From contig NC_088788.1 in the NCBI RefSeq assembly GCF_949628265.1, positions 1,674,001-1,738,000 of the forward strand: a DNA stretch of 64,000 bases. The letters run 5' to 3'. This stretch comes from Cloeon dipterum. Lineage: Eukaryota > Arthropoda > Insecta > Ephemeroptera > Baetidae. Shown here piece after piece: positions 23,585 through 36,200 of this stretch. The notes under the pieces were generated by a model. The model saw only the letters and a program-made list of their open reading frames with translations, ran no database searches and was not told where the DNA came from. Numbering within the stretch: the first letter of the stretch is position 1; every line of letters starts with the position of its first letter. The translations under genes and the position numbers were made by a program.

Positions 23585-24894
23585 ATGTCAAAAGGCATCA
23601 AGATGGGAGAAACTGCTGTGAATAGCGAAATTCCAGAGATTCCTTTTTCAGAAGAGGAAATCGAGCGTGATGTGCTTTTGACGTAAGTCTTAACCTGCCT
23701 TTCGATCATGTTTCTAAGTGGCTTTTATTTCCAGAATCGAAAATTTAATTTCTGAAGTGCAGTCCGACCAGCCCGACGCAGAATTTGACGAAAGACTGAT
23801 TTGCGAGGATCTTTTGGGACAGGTTTTGGATACGGTTGAATCACAATTATTGGGCCAGGAAGTAGAAAATGAGCCAGAGGAAGTAGAAATGGCCCCTCTT
23901 CAGTCTGAGCCATCAGAAGTAAAAATAGAAACAGTTGAGCCGTCATCCACAGAGCAAGAAGAAAGGTATACAAAACAGCTAATAAGGTTTTTAATTTATT
24001 CTGAATATTTTTTATGCTCCCAGCTCTAAGAAAAATGTTAAATGCCATCGATGCAAAGCTAGCTCATCTTGGATTTGGAGAAAAAGCTCAACTGGCGGTG
24101 GATTTGTCTGCACAAATTGCGACAGCCGAGATTCCAGATTTGACGAGGAGCAGCCACCGACAAAAAGAACTCACAGAGACTCTTTGGTCCTCAATGACGG
24201 CGATTCTCTCGATTTGGACCTGAAATCTACAGACTTGATCAAAATCGAAGCGGACGCGGATGGCGATTTTACGACAACCCCGCTGCCAACTCGGAAAAGC
24301 TCTCGAAGCACAAGAAGCACGCTCTCAAACTCAAATCCCTATGCGTATCCGAGGCCTGTCGTTTCAAAACCGAAAGAAAAGAAATCCGTCATTCGAAATG
24401 CAGTGAGATTTTCTGTAAATAATCTTGTATAGGAAATTTGCAATTTATTTTCAGCCAAACTACGCATCTCCGAGTCCGGTATTAAAGTTAGCAACGCAGG
24501 TGCGGTACAGGGGAACCAGCATCAGAATAGGAGACATAGTGTCAGTCCGAGGCCACGACGGGGCAATCTACTATGCTCAAATCAGAGGATTGCTTGAAGA
24601 TCAGTATTGTGACAAGAGTGCCGCGCTAACTTGGCTTTTGCCCACGAAAAACAGTCCTCCACCAGAGAGAGGCTTTGATCCAGACACATACATTCTTGGT
24701 AAGAATAAAATTTTTATTTGTCCTTGTAGCTAATTAATTGGACTTAAATTTCAGGCATGGAGGAGGACGTTCCTAGATCGCTGGAAAGCATGGAATTTGT
24801 GATGCACGCGCCATCAGACTATTTCAAACTGCAACTTCCGTATGGTTTTGAAGAAACCTACAGCCTAAATGGCAGCTCGACTTTATTAATCTAG
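23585..24894 (+). CDS. GATAD1: GATA zinc finger domain-containing protein 1-like chromatin protein
   Basis: Family members are nuclear chromatin readers found with histone demethylase/deacetylase complexes at H3K4me3 promoters. Exons: 23585-23682, 23735-23965, 24024-24402, 24455-24698, 24755-24894; phases agree and give 363 codons. A second in-frame ATG at 23,603 would remove six residues; neither has decisive context. Residues 34-109 are acidic. A C-x2-C-x18-C-x2-C GATA-type finger lies at 117-142 (CHRC...CTNC, with WIWR between). A basic Ser-rich linker precedes the conserved C-terminal domain (IGDIVSVRG, YYAQIRGLLEDQYC, ALTWLLPT, FDPDTYILG, MEFVMHAPSDYF), which matches vertebrate GATAD1 closely. 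It is about 95 residues longer than the human protein, mainly in the acidic N-terminus and linker. It diverges from the FBXW7-like gene. Confidence 0.93.
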
Positions 24895-26021
24895 TGAAAA
24901 AAATTATTCATCTTTCTTCAGTCATAATTTTGCACAGAAAGTCGAAATGGGAGGAAATTTTAATCTTTTTAAAAATTTATTTTTATTTCGATCAGCGGGG
25001 GAGTGAGAATTGCGTGACGCGCAGGTATGGTGCCAGCTGGTGTACAGCGCGCTTTGGTGTATTAAAAGCGAATTATTTACAATATTTTTGTATAATTTGA
25101 GTAAACTACGCCAATCAGATAAAAAAAACTCTAGAAAGGAGAAGAGCAGAAGCTCAAAGATTTGAAAGATTCCCTCATTTTGACGCCATCTTGGATCTGA
25201 TCAGCTGGAACCAATTTCAGCGCGACTCTGGAAAATCTACTTAATGTTTACTGATAAAATAGGGCTGCCAGATACCAGATTCTCTCTGGTGGCTACAAGG
25301 AGAAGGGGGCGTACCTGGTGTCTTGTTAGCGGGAATTTTAAAAAATGGGTGGGAGAGGGAGGTGTAACCAGAAAATGGCCGACAGAAATCAGGCGTGAAA
25401 GGGGGCGTTTCCTATGTTATCGTCCAGAGATATTTCGATCGGGATGAATCTGAAACTCGAATAAATCTGGGCGAAACCCAGAGAGTGGCAGCATCTCTTC
25501 AGGAGCAGGATTAAATCATGTACATAAATCTAACGAATTCATGTAATAAAAAAGTAAAAGGTTGTGAAAAATTTAATCTATTTTTTAATCCACAAAATCA
25601 TAAAACAGACCAAAATACTCTTCGAATTATTTTAAAATGCTTTAAAAGATTCGCTGACAGGTCGATGATGATAATAATTCTCATTAATGACAATCGAATC
25701 ATTAAAGCACATCTTGGTCGATAGATGGCAGGAGGAGGAGGGATTTTGCAATGAAATTCGCAAAGGGCAGAGGATTTTTTCTAACCAATAGATGGCCTTG
25801 TTCATCTGACCAACTTGTCAGAATCGAACCTTCCAATTATTCACACTCTTTCAAATTTTAAGAAAAATAAAATTCCCTCCTCCAGCATCTCATGAATTTT
25901 CATTGCACGTATCGCATTCATTCATGCGGATAATCTCCTAAAAGCGTCCCAAATCAAAGCAACGCTTGCCATTGGTGGATCGATAGCTCCGTCAGGTTGG
26001 CAGCGAACGTATCCCACCCAA
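24895..26021. other. Intergenic region downstream of GATAD1-like gene
   Basis: It contains the GATAD1 3' untranslated region, with no clear AATAAA close to the stop; candidates are near 25,459 and 25,541. A possible small inverted repeat pairs GGGCTGCCAGATACC near 25,262 with GAGAGTGGCAGC near 25,482. No coding sequence recognised. Confidence 0.4.
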
Positions 26022-27396
26022 CGTCCCACTAGGGTTGTGACTTTGTGAAAAAAACAATATCAATTATCGATATTTGATATGATATTTGAAATATCAATAT
26101 CACTGATATATCAGCGAAAAAATATCAAAATTTGATATATCAACGATGATATTTCCAGATGATCAAAAAATGGCTGCCGGATGAACCGAAACCGGTTATG
26201 GCTATTTTTAAGGCTTAAAAACCGATTTTTTAAGCATTTTTCACCGGTTTTATCATAAACATCGGTTAAATAAGAAAACATTTGAAAAATGGCGGTTTTC
26301 CGCAGGCATATGGGATGAGTATTCAAATAATTTAAATGTTGCGCGCCTTTAAAACAGATGTTTGAGAAGGGGGTGTGTCGGATCCCACCATATGGCGCCA
26401 AAATTTGCATCTGGCTGCTTTCCCTTCCCCCCTACCCGCCACATGGGTGTCTAATTAATTAATTAATAGCTATTATTAGGTAATAAATAAAATATTACAA
26501 TTTAATTGTGCCATTTAAAATTAATTTTTGAGTTTGATGTTTACAATATCAGCTGATATTGTGAGAGCGTCAATTTTTCTTCAAGTTAAAATATTGGGGC
26601 GTTTTTCTCCACATCATAATGTGCTTTTCAACCTTTATCTGGTAATAAATAATTGAGTTTAATAGATACACATAAGAGAAATCAGAATGAAATTACTTTA
26701 AACCGTAGCAGCTGTTTTGTATTAAGTATTTCAATTTTTAATTTGGGGCTATGCCATCATCAGAGCAATTTTCGCAATATTATTTGCGCTATTTGTACAC
26801 ATTTTGATTGGATTAGTTACAATAAGTTCTTAATTATTCACCATTGAAATCTAAAATCATTGTTTACAAACAATTTGTTACATATTATCATTTTAATTCA
26901 ACAAGTAAAATAAATGTGGTACTGCCAGCTGACAGAGGTCATCTGTGACCGATCAGCTGGCGTGGGTGGCCTTTATTGTTGTCAGGGTTTTACCTGACCT
27001 ACCTGACGTTGCTGACCATTGTTTACAAACAATTTAATTTAATTTTCATTCAACACAAAAGCTACTATAAGCTGACCACAGCTGAGAGATCATCTGTGAT
27101 CGATCAGCTGAGACATTTTTCGCGCCTTTGTGCATTGCGAAAACTTCAATATCGGTTACGCCCATGTTTGGGGACGGAAAGTACAGTTTGATCCTAAACT
27201 TTTATGCGAAAACCGGCATGAAAAATGCCATCTGTCGGTCAAAAATGTCAACTAATATCAACCTTGATATCCGACTTAGATATCAATATCAGCCTGATAT
27301 GATATATCAAATATCAGCCATGATAACTGATATGATATTTGACATATCAAATTTTTTTGATATATCGATATTGATATTGCCAACCCTACGTCCCAC
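26022..27396. mobile_element. Non-autonomous hAT-like element with 8-bp target duplication
   Basis: The element runs 26,030-27,388 with ends TAGGGTTG and CAACCCTA. It is flanked on both sides by the same 8 bp, CGTCCCAC (26,022-26,029 and 27,389-27,396). Eight-bp duplications and T/CAGGGTTG-type termini are typical of hAT transposons. Dense subterminal repeats of GATAT/ATATC type occupy about 26,068-26,150 and 27,255-27,378. The interior has repeated GTTTACAAACAAT and GATCAGCTG motifs but no transposase frame. It lies about 110 bp upstream of the proposed first exon of Lar. Confidence 0.88.
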
Positions 27397-27619
27397 CCAC
27401 TTACACTTACTGCCGTTCCATGTTCCATGTTGTTTGACTGACACTGTTGTATTGCAGTGCGGGGTGACGGTAAACTCGCGTTCCGTCGGCGCTTTTCAGT
27501 GAAAATACACGGTGCATCGGGCGAATCGGCGCCCGCGAGCTGTTCGCCGACTGCGTCTGCACGATGGCCAGCTGATTCGGCCGTCGTTGGCCGCTGAAAG
27601 GAAAATAAACGCGGACGAG
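27397..27619 (+). promoter_or_regulatory. Candidate core promoter and 5' untranslated exon of Lar
   Basis: The GC-rich DNA just right of the hAT element contains a TCAGTG initiator-like motif (A at 27,498) and ends in a good splice donor, GACGAG|GTGAGC, after 27,619. The first coding exon of Lar is itself preceded by an acceptor (CTTGTCCTCAG|G, exon from 30,242), so an upstream non-coding exon must exist. This is the best candidate I see. A four-codon upstream frame (ATG at about 27,560) lies in it. This assignment is inferred. Confidence 0.45.
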
Positions 27620-28730
27620 GTGAGCCAGCGAGCTTTTGACAACTGTGCCTTATCTCTTCGATTTCGGGGTCGGCCCCCGTCCTGAGGGGGCCTTTCGGTC
27701 CACTGTCGGCACCGTCCCACCCGAAAATTGGCCGTTGAGTACTTTGATTTTGATTCTTGAGCCGGTTTCGTGCGTTTTGGCCAACACCTGATTGAGACGC
27801 TGCCGCCCGCCCGCTCGGCTCGCGTCGAAAGTGAAAACACTTCTTGAAAACAGCCGTTTAAAGGGTCGAGCCGAGTGGCCTTTAAATTTTTACAGCATCC
27901 AGAAGATCAGTTCTGGACCGGAATTAATTAATTTAATTTTGGAATTTTTTACAGTGGTGAATAAAACGAAAAAAACAATTATTTTTATTTTACTGATTTT
28001 AAAAATTATTTTAATTCAGGTTTAAAACCATTTTTAATTTATTCTCGGCAGCTGAAAGTATTAAATTCTCGTGAACGTTTTATTAGAAACTCGGCAATTA
28101 TTGAAGCTTTGAAAGTAAATCACACACAAGTCATTCTGGTCGAGTTAGTTGTTGGCGTCCAAAACCTGATCAAGAAAGAGGAAAAAAGCCGTTTGTTGTG
28201 TCGGCCAGCGACAAAGAGAAAGAGAATAGACTGAGAGATCGCGACCTTGCCTTTTTCTCATCTTTTCGCCGCGATAATGAATGTCGCGTGGGATCCGCGA
28301 ATGCAGGAAGTCGGCCGGCCGGCCGGCCAATTGCACAAATTGCGCGACCTGCCCGCGGGCCCTGACATTTTAATTGAAGCGGGCCACTCTTTGGCCCAGC
28401 CGGTTTGCAATGTTAATTTCCAGATGAAAGACTCACTCGTTGCCACAGTTTTTCTCATTTGAATATTTTGTTGACGCCGGTTATCAGGATATTTTGTAAT
28501 TTAGTCTGGTGTTTTCATCTTAATCTTGATTGGGATTTTTATTTCCCAACGATTGATAGATAGATAATAAATTCGTTTGATCCTCCCGCAATCAGTTTCC
28601 TTGGGATTATTTCAAAATAGAGCAAAATATATATATAATTTTGGTTTTACGCTCAAAATAAATTATTTTTAAAGTCTAAAATGTTCTTGGAGTTGCGTTT
28701 TACACTGTAACAGCACTGAAATTAAATTTT

Positions 28731-29127
28731 TGACAGTGCCAATTGAATTATTCAAGAATAAATTAGGTTGGCAGTACGATCAATTGGTCATTTCATTCTG
28801 GGGTAGCGTAAAAACCGTTTATTTGGTGATTTTTGGTCTCTTGAACCAATCAAAAACGCCGGCGACCAATCAGAAACCTGCTTTTTGACGTAGCGAAGGC
28901 CTAAGATCGAGACAGCAGCGCCACAGCGGCAGCCAGCGCAATTAAGCGACAAGATTGGCTGCTGGCTACCTCCTCTGACTGTCGCTGTGGCGCTGGTGTC
29001 GTCTAAAAGCCAATCAGAGGCGTTCTTGACCCAATTTTTGATAAATTCAGACCAAAAACCACCAAATTAGCGGTTTTTAAAGGACTGATTCGGCTGCTCG
29101 ACTTATTTCTTCCGATTGGCACTGTCA
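28731..29127. mobile_element. Palindromic MITE with TGACAGTGCCAAT ends
   Basis: The terminal inverted repeats TGACAGTGCCAATTG (left) and CGATTGGCACTGTCA (right) are visible. The interior arms also pair: AAAAACCG with CGGTTTTT, TTTGGTGATTTTTGGTCT with AGACCAAAAACCACCAAA, and CAGCGCCACAGCG with CGCTGTGGCGCTG. It lies in the proposed first intron of Lar and has no coding capacity. Confidence 0.75.
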
Positions 29128-30013
29128 GAAATGAAATTCCAGTCCTTTTATAATCCCTGAGAGACTCATAAATGTCTAGTTCCAATTTTCCTCATTGGTG
29201 AAATCGTTTTTTTCCTCAAAACCTTTCCTCCTTTGATTCCAATGAAAATCTCGAACGGGAGAAATCAAGAGGCGCGTTTCCTGCGGCGTCGGATCGATCA
29301 GCAATGCAAATTCAAGCGGTGGTTTGTCGCTGAGATTGAGATGCATAATATGAGCAAGGCAGGCAGCCAAGGAGCCAAGACGTCTCTCCGTGCACAACAA
29401 TTCCAATTACGACGATAATGCCAAGCAGATGTTAGCGAAGCGAACGCATCCTTGTTTGTGCCGAAGCGTGTGAACTCGCAGTTATCACCGAATTAACAAA
29501 TGACAACAGCTGCGGTCGAGCTCAATAATGCGTTGGGGGACGTGTTAAACTACTCCCTTTTTTTGTTTTTTCTTCGTGTGTCGCACGGATTTTTAACCTT
29601 CACCGGCTAGAAGGCTACAATTTCCAAACCATTACGTAAAAGGGGGTTTTAAAAATATATAAATCTTGTTTTTCGAACTGCTCAGCCGTAAATTAAATAA
29701 TTGTGCTTCCTAAAATAAAAAATAATTTTTGTGAGGCACTTGTTTGAGTAATTTATCAGGAAGTTAATCTTTTTATCACGGCCCGAATCATCAGTCTGCG
29801 TTTCAGCGGTTCTCAAGGCCGACGGCTCGATTCAGCAGTGAATAAAATTGGTACTGATTGCAGGAGTAACTTTCATTTCAGCGCCGGAGAATAAAGAATA
29901 AAAAAAAAACCAAAGCGCGAGCTTTTAATTATCGGGAACGGTCTATTTCCGAGCCTTTTTTCTTTTTCCGTCTGATGGACACAAAGACACAAACGCGTTC
30001 CGTTTATCGACGT

Positions 30014-30039
30014 TCTCTCTCTCTCTCTCTCTCTCTCTC
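30014..30039. repeat. (TC)n microsatellite
   Basis: A run of 13 TC units about 220 bp upstream of the Lar start codon. A second CT tract lies near 38,192-38,212 in a Lar intron. Confidence 0.9.
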
Positions 30040-30261
30040 GGCTGACAGAGGTTATAATTACCTGTTTTTCTCTCGTCTCCCCCGACTCGGCATTCGAAAC
30101 ACGCAGCCCCAAGCTTTATTTCGTTCTCCCTTTTTCGGGCGGCTCTCGCAAGCCCCGCCCACGCACACGTGCATTCTCTGCACACTGAAATTTGTTTGTA
30201 CTGACTGACTGAGTGAGTTTTGTTTTGTTTCTTGTCCTCAGGGAGCGAACGAGAAGGAGAA

Positions 30262-33200
30262 ATGACGCTGCGTCGGCTCTCTCTGCTGCTACTGCTGCTC
30301 GTCAATGGACTCCGCGCCGACGACGGTGAGACACACTCGCGCTCCTCATAAAAAAGAACCCTGAGCCGCTTTCAAATTCCGTTTGATTAAATCATAAACC
30401 TTTTTCGTTCCTCAACAATGTTAGAAACCAGCAGCTTCAACGTTATTTAAAATAAAAAGGATGAATATTTCGATTGTTTGTAAATTGGAAAAGAAAATTT
30501 TGATAAATAAAAATCTTTGCAAGATTTTTGCATTGGTTAAAAAGAATTTTCAAGTCGGTAGTTGTCTCGAAAAATAGTAGAATTATGTAAAAAGGGAAAA
30601 TCCTGAGAATTATCTGAGAAAAACCTTTTAAATGTGAATATATACTTGAGGTAATTTTTTTCCACAACTGTTAGCCCACTGAGGAGAGCTAATTTTTCGT
30701 TTTTTAACTAAAAATAATTGTTGTGACAGATTGTTGAGTGAACACGTCTTGTTTGGAATCAAATTATTGGGAATTACCGACAGTCGAACGTCAACAAGCA
30801 TTTTAAAATTACAAATTGTTGACAAAGGTTCACCTCAGATGGCCTCTAAAGCGGATTGATATTGCAAAATCCTTTTTTCAAGGCATGAAACGATCGCTTA
30901 GGGTTCAGTTGAAAATATTTTTAGAAAATTGGCTGCATGCTTTTCAACTGTCTCCTTACTTGAAATCCTATTTTATTTCCCAAAAAAGAGTTTCCCTAAA
31001 ACGCTGTTGGACGGATCTCGACCAGAGGAATCGAAAACTGCCAAGAAAATGTTCTCAAACGCTGGAAATTTTGGAGAAAATTTAAAAAATTTGAATTTTA
31101 CCCTTTTTTAGTATTTTAAGTTGTAAAACAAATTGTTTATCGATCCAACAATTCAAAATATTTTCAATTGTCGTCCTGCATAAATTAAAATTAACGATCA
31201 TTTCCAGATATTTTGAAAAAGAAGTCAGAATTTGAAATTTAAATCGAAAATTATCGAGAAAAACCAATAAAACCCCAATTTTTTCAGAAAAATTACTGTT
31301 TAAACTTAAGAATTGGCTGAGGGTTCTTTTCTGAGATCAATTTAGCAATTAGTCGCTACTGCTGCTGCTCAAGCACAACAAGATAAATTTTTAATCATTT
31401 CGAAAGCACTCAACGTCGTCGCCGGCTTTTCGTTTGGCATTGTGATTGTATACTCCTTTCTTGCTCTGCGATATTCGGATGCTAGTTTCGTCAGTTGCGT
31501 CACAAGTTTTAATAATCCGTGAGCCGCATAATCTCGTCAGGCCTTAATTCCTTAAATATTTGCCGGCTGCTTTGTTCCGGAGCAGGCGGAGCAGCAGCAC
31601 ACACCCGCCCGCCTCTAAGCCGTGTAGTTAGTCCTCGCGGCACTTAAAATGTTCTGGGCGGAGAGCCAATTAGAAATGTTTAATCCGTTCGGTTCAAGTT
31701 TATGAAATTGGGGTTTAATGTTAAAATATATTATGTGGAAGGAATTTTTTCTTAAATCATATTTCAAAATTACGATTTCGTATACTAATTGCTTTTAGGG
31801 AAACCATTTTTGTGAAATAAAATTGGATTTCAAATGAGGAGACACGAAAAACACGGATAGACACTTTTCTAAAAATATTTAGGTGCTACTACTTCATTAA
31901 ATATTGGTTTCAAATGAGTAAACAAGGATTTTGAAGTGTCAATCCTGTTTGAATGTTTCACTGAAGCCCGGCGTTTTGCAAATTGGCTTCAGTCGAATGT
32001 CTAGCGTTTCAATCGATGCTTGAGTGGCACTCGGGCAGACCCTTTTAACTCCCATAGCGCCCATGTTATCCGGTTGCATCGCTTTTTACAAGATTTAACA
32101 AGCAACTTTGCTATAGTAACGAGCAGAGTGTCTCACTCTCGAGAAAATCCTTCAGAATTGTGGCTAACTAAAAATTAATTTGCATTCTTCTTTCTACACA
32201 ATTCTTACAGTTGAATTTCAGATTTTTCCCAATTTCTCGAAAAATAAAAAGGGTTTTCCCTTTTTTTCGTGCAAATTTTGAAGAAAAATGTCCTAAATTG
32301 TGAAATAATATCATAAATCGTGGTTTTACAGTAAAGAGACAGTGCCAATTATCTAAAAAAAATTAAGTTAAGGTTAAAAGTATTTTTGCAAAAATATATT
32401 CGTAGCTACTGCCTGTTTATTATTATTTTTATTCTCTCCACAAAGCCCCAAAAAAGTAGCCCGTGGTTGTCGGCGTCAATGAATCAATAAAGCATAGATT
32501 CACTTTTGTCTCTGTCTCTACTTTGGCACTCGTGCGCCACGAACGAACGAACGAACGAACTGTCTGTTTTTAGTGTGATTTTATTGTGGACGAGGGAAAT
32601 GGAATGCGCGATGTTGTGACGACAAGCCGTAAATTGTACCGGGAACGCGATGGGCCAAATAAATAAAAGGCGGCTAATTGGATTCGCTTTATGGCCCGTT
32701 GGCATGAAATCTGCCGCTTTTATACGCTTTTGCCCGTGATGGAAATTTGATCAAACTTCAAACTGACTGTCTCCTTGCAGAGAGCTTGTTTCTGAAGAAG
32801 CCACTGGACATGACCGTGCGGACCGGAGGCGTCGCCAACTTCTACTGCCAAACACAGCCCGGAGTCGAGATTCACTGGCGAAAAAATAATAAAAAGATCA
32901 ATCCGACCCAGGTATGCCTTTCTGACTGAATTTCTTGCGCAAATTTTGCTTTGATTTTTTTGCAACTGTGTAAAATTTAATCTGTTTATCAGGCTCGGTA
33001 CCAAACGTACATCGACACCAGCACTGGACACTCGATCCTGCGCATCCAGCCGGCGAAACACTCGCGCGACGATGCCAGTTACGAGTGCGTGGCCAACACC
33101 GACGTCCGGGAAGAAGTGGCCGATGCCGTGCTCACCGTGCACGAAAGTACGCATTTTTTGAAATCGGATTTTGTTGACGAGAAAATGAACCAACTAAATT

Positions 33201-36200
33201 GTTTCAGTTGATCCTCCTGGCTTCCCGAACGCGACTCTGAGTCCGTCGACGTCGAAGGTGGTCGAGCTCGGGCAAAGCACGGCGTTGGGTTGCGAAGCGA
33301 CTGGAAATCCGAAGCCGCATATCGTCTGGCTCAAAAACATGTACCCCATCAACTATACGAAAAACGTCTACAAAACGGAAGATGGTGAGAAATTCCGTCG
33401 GAAATTTTTTGATTAATTTAAATTTGTGTTTTATCAAAAAGGATCGCTACATTTCGTGAACAGTGAAGAAGAAGACAACGGTAGATACGAGTGCGTGGCC
33501 GAAAATAATTTGGGATCGCATTTTTCCAACAGCATTCAGTTATATGTTAAAGGTAAGACTCGTCCTTAGCGACCTGGAAACGAGACTAATTTTAATTTCA
33601 GTTCGGCGGGTGCCACCGACTTTTACGATTCCGCCGCCAAGTGTGCAGGAGGTGATGCTCGGCGCGCCGCTCACCCTGACCTGCGTGGCTGTTGGCTCTC
33701 CCATGCCGAGCGTCAGGTGGCTCAAGGACGAGGGCACCGACCTCACGCCAGAGGACAACATTCCAGTCGGGAAAAATGTGCTGGAGCTCAAGGAGGTCAA
33801 GCAAACAGCAAACTACACGTGCATCGCTTCCAGCAACATTGGCACCATCGAGGCTAGAACCCTGGTCAAAGTGCAAGGTATTATTTCGGCAACCTGATTT
33901 TTTTATTTTTCCAGAGATGAAATTATTATTTTTTTCCTGGTTATTAGATGATTTTAAATTAAGCTCTTAGAAGAAATTGTTGATCGTCCAATAAAATAGT
34001 GATAATTAAATATTTATTGCAGCTCTGCCGGGCCCGCCCGTAGACGTGACCATTTCGGACGTGACGGCGACTTCGGTGCGGCTGTCGTGGTCACACCCAG
34101 AGCGCGACGACATCCGCTACTACAACATAGAATACCGAACTAGGGGCTCTGAGTACTTCCTGGAAACGATCAACGGAATCAACACCCTGTACTACACGTT
34201 GCGCGGTCTCACTCCGTACACCGAGTACGAGTTTTTGGTCACTGCCAACAACGATGTCGGAAAAGGCCCGCCTTCTTCGCCGGCAATCATCACCACCGGC
34301 GAGACAGGTTTGTTCCACTTGCCCTTTTGAGCCACCAGAGAAGTGTTAGATTATCATGCAGTTGAGACCCACTGCCCCAGATTCACTATTAGATTCCTTT
34401 GTTTCGAACTGTACATTGAATGCAATGTTCTCTTTCTAGCTGAGACTTCTGGAGGGAATAGTAAGTGAACAAACAGACATAATTCGTTTTTGTTTGTAGG
34501 GTTTTGATTTTACACTCACCTTATTCATTATTTTACTCTCACCGACGCACTATTTTTTGTTATTTTATCTTTTCCACGAGGTTTGTTTCTGGCACTTATT
34601 ACGTAGGTGTTGTGGTTTTTCCTTTGACCGGCATGGTTTCATTTTCACCGACTCTCTTGGAATGCGTGTGCTTTCTTGATACCAAGCTAATTACAGAACC
34701 CGGATCTGCACCGTGGAATATTCTGCCGAGGCCTCTGAGTTCGACCACGATGGTCATCCAGTGGGACGAGCCTGAAATGCCCAATGGCCAAGTGACGGTA
34801 TGATCTTTTGGCACTTTCAAGAATAACTGTAATTTAAAATTTAATTTATAGGGCTACAAGGTGTACTACACGCACGACCCAAGCCTTCCAATGACGTCCT
34901 GGAAGTTTCAAATGGTGGACAACAACAAACTGACCACCATCAGCGAACTCACCCCTTACACCATCTACACGATCAGAGTGCAAGCGTATACGAGCGTGGG
35001 CCCAGGCCCAACGTCGCTGCCTGTTCAAGTGAAGACGCAGCAGGGAGGTAATTCCTTTTTTTCATCCTAGATTTCGCCAAATTAATTGATCGCAAAGCGT
35101 TAAAAACCGGTCTGGGAGCGGATCTCAGGTCGCGGGGCACCCTGATAAAGGTCGTTTGAGTACCGCAGGTCAAAGCCCTTCCCAAGACGTGATTAATGAG
35201 GGTTCGTGGGCGAAGATCAGACGAGAAGCCGAATTTTAACAAAAATAAAACCATTTTCGCCGTGCACGTCGCGAAGCCGAAAAAAATTAATTTTAATTTT
35301 TGTTTGGGCGCGAAAAATCTCAAAATTGGTTTCCAAGCCAGCGTTTGATCTGCGCGTGTGATGGAGTTAGTGGAAACCCATTATGGGCCGCGTTTGGGAA
35401 ATAAACACGAGTTTTCATAACCTAATTATCCTGAAAATTGTCGTAAACAACAAAAAGTTCCACTGCTGTAAAAAATAAACATAGTGCACAGCTGATCAAA
35501 CTTTCTCAAATTTAATACCTAGCTCAGCGAGCTAGTAGTCATATCAGGGTAAACTCCGGCTCATGGTGGAAAAAATTGAATTTTTTTATTTTCTCGAAAC
35601 TTTTGCCGAAAACAATTCGCAGTAATTCGAAAAATGGTTCGATTTTGGAAAACCGCACACTGGCTGATGCTCCTCTCTAAGGAGCATCGATTAGTACCAA
35701 AATCGGTGCCATCCGGTCCAAAGGGCCACGCCTGGGCCCCGAAAACCTAAATTTGAAATGTCTCAAATCCCGTTTATTGACTTTAAAAATTAATAACTCA
35801 GCTCCTATGGGTCATAGAGTTCAAAACCAAAGTCAAGTTAGACTCACCGTAAAATTTCGCGTCAAATGGACCCAAAAGCCGCCGCCGCCGCTAATGTCCG
35901 CAAAATCAGCTATATTTTTAAGATTTCGGTTTTATTATTTTTTTTTATAAATTCACCTTTTCACCGGATGGCCGTTAAGACTTGTAGACACGCCTCCCTG
36001 CGACTAAACGCGTCAATTTCTCTAGTGTTACGCAGAAATGCACAACTTTGCCGATTATTTTGACTCAGAAAGATAGGTAATTTATATTTCTGGGCTCGGA
36101 AGACAACTCGATAGCCAGCACCTTCCCTAAATTAACACTGTAAATCCGGCCCCGTCCTGTATTAAATTTGGGAATTTGTTTTCACAGTTCCTGGGCAGCC

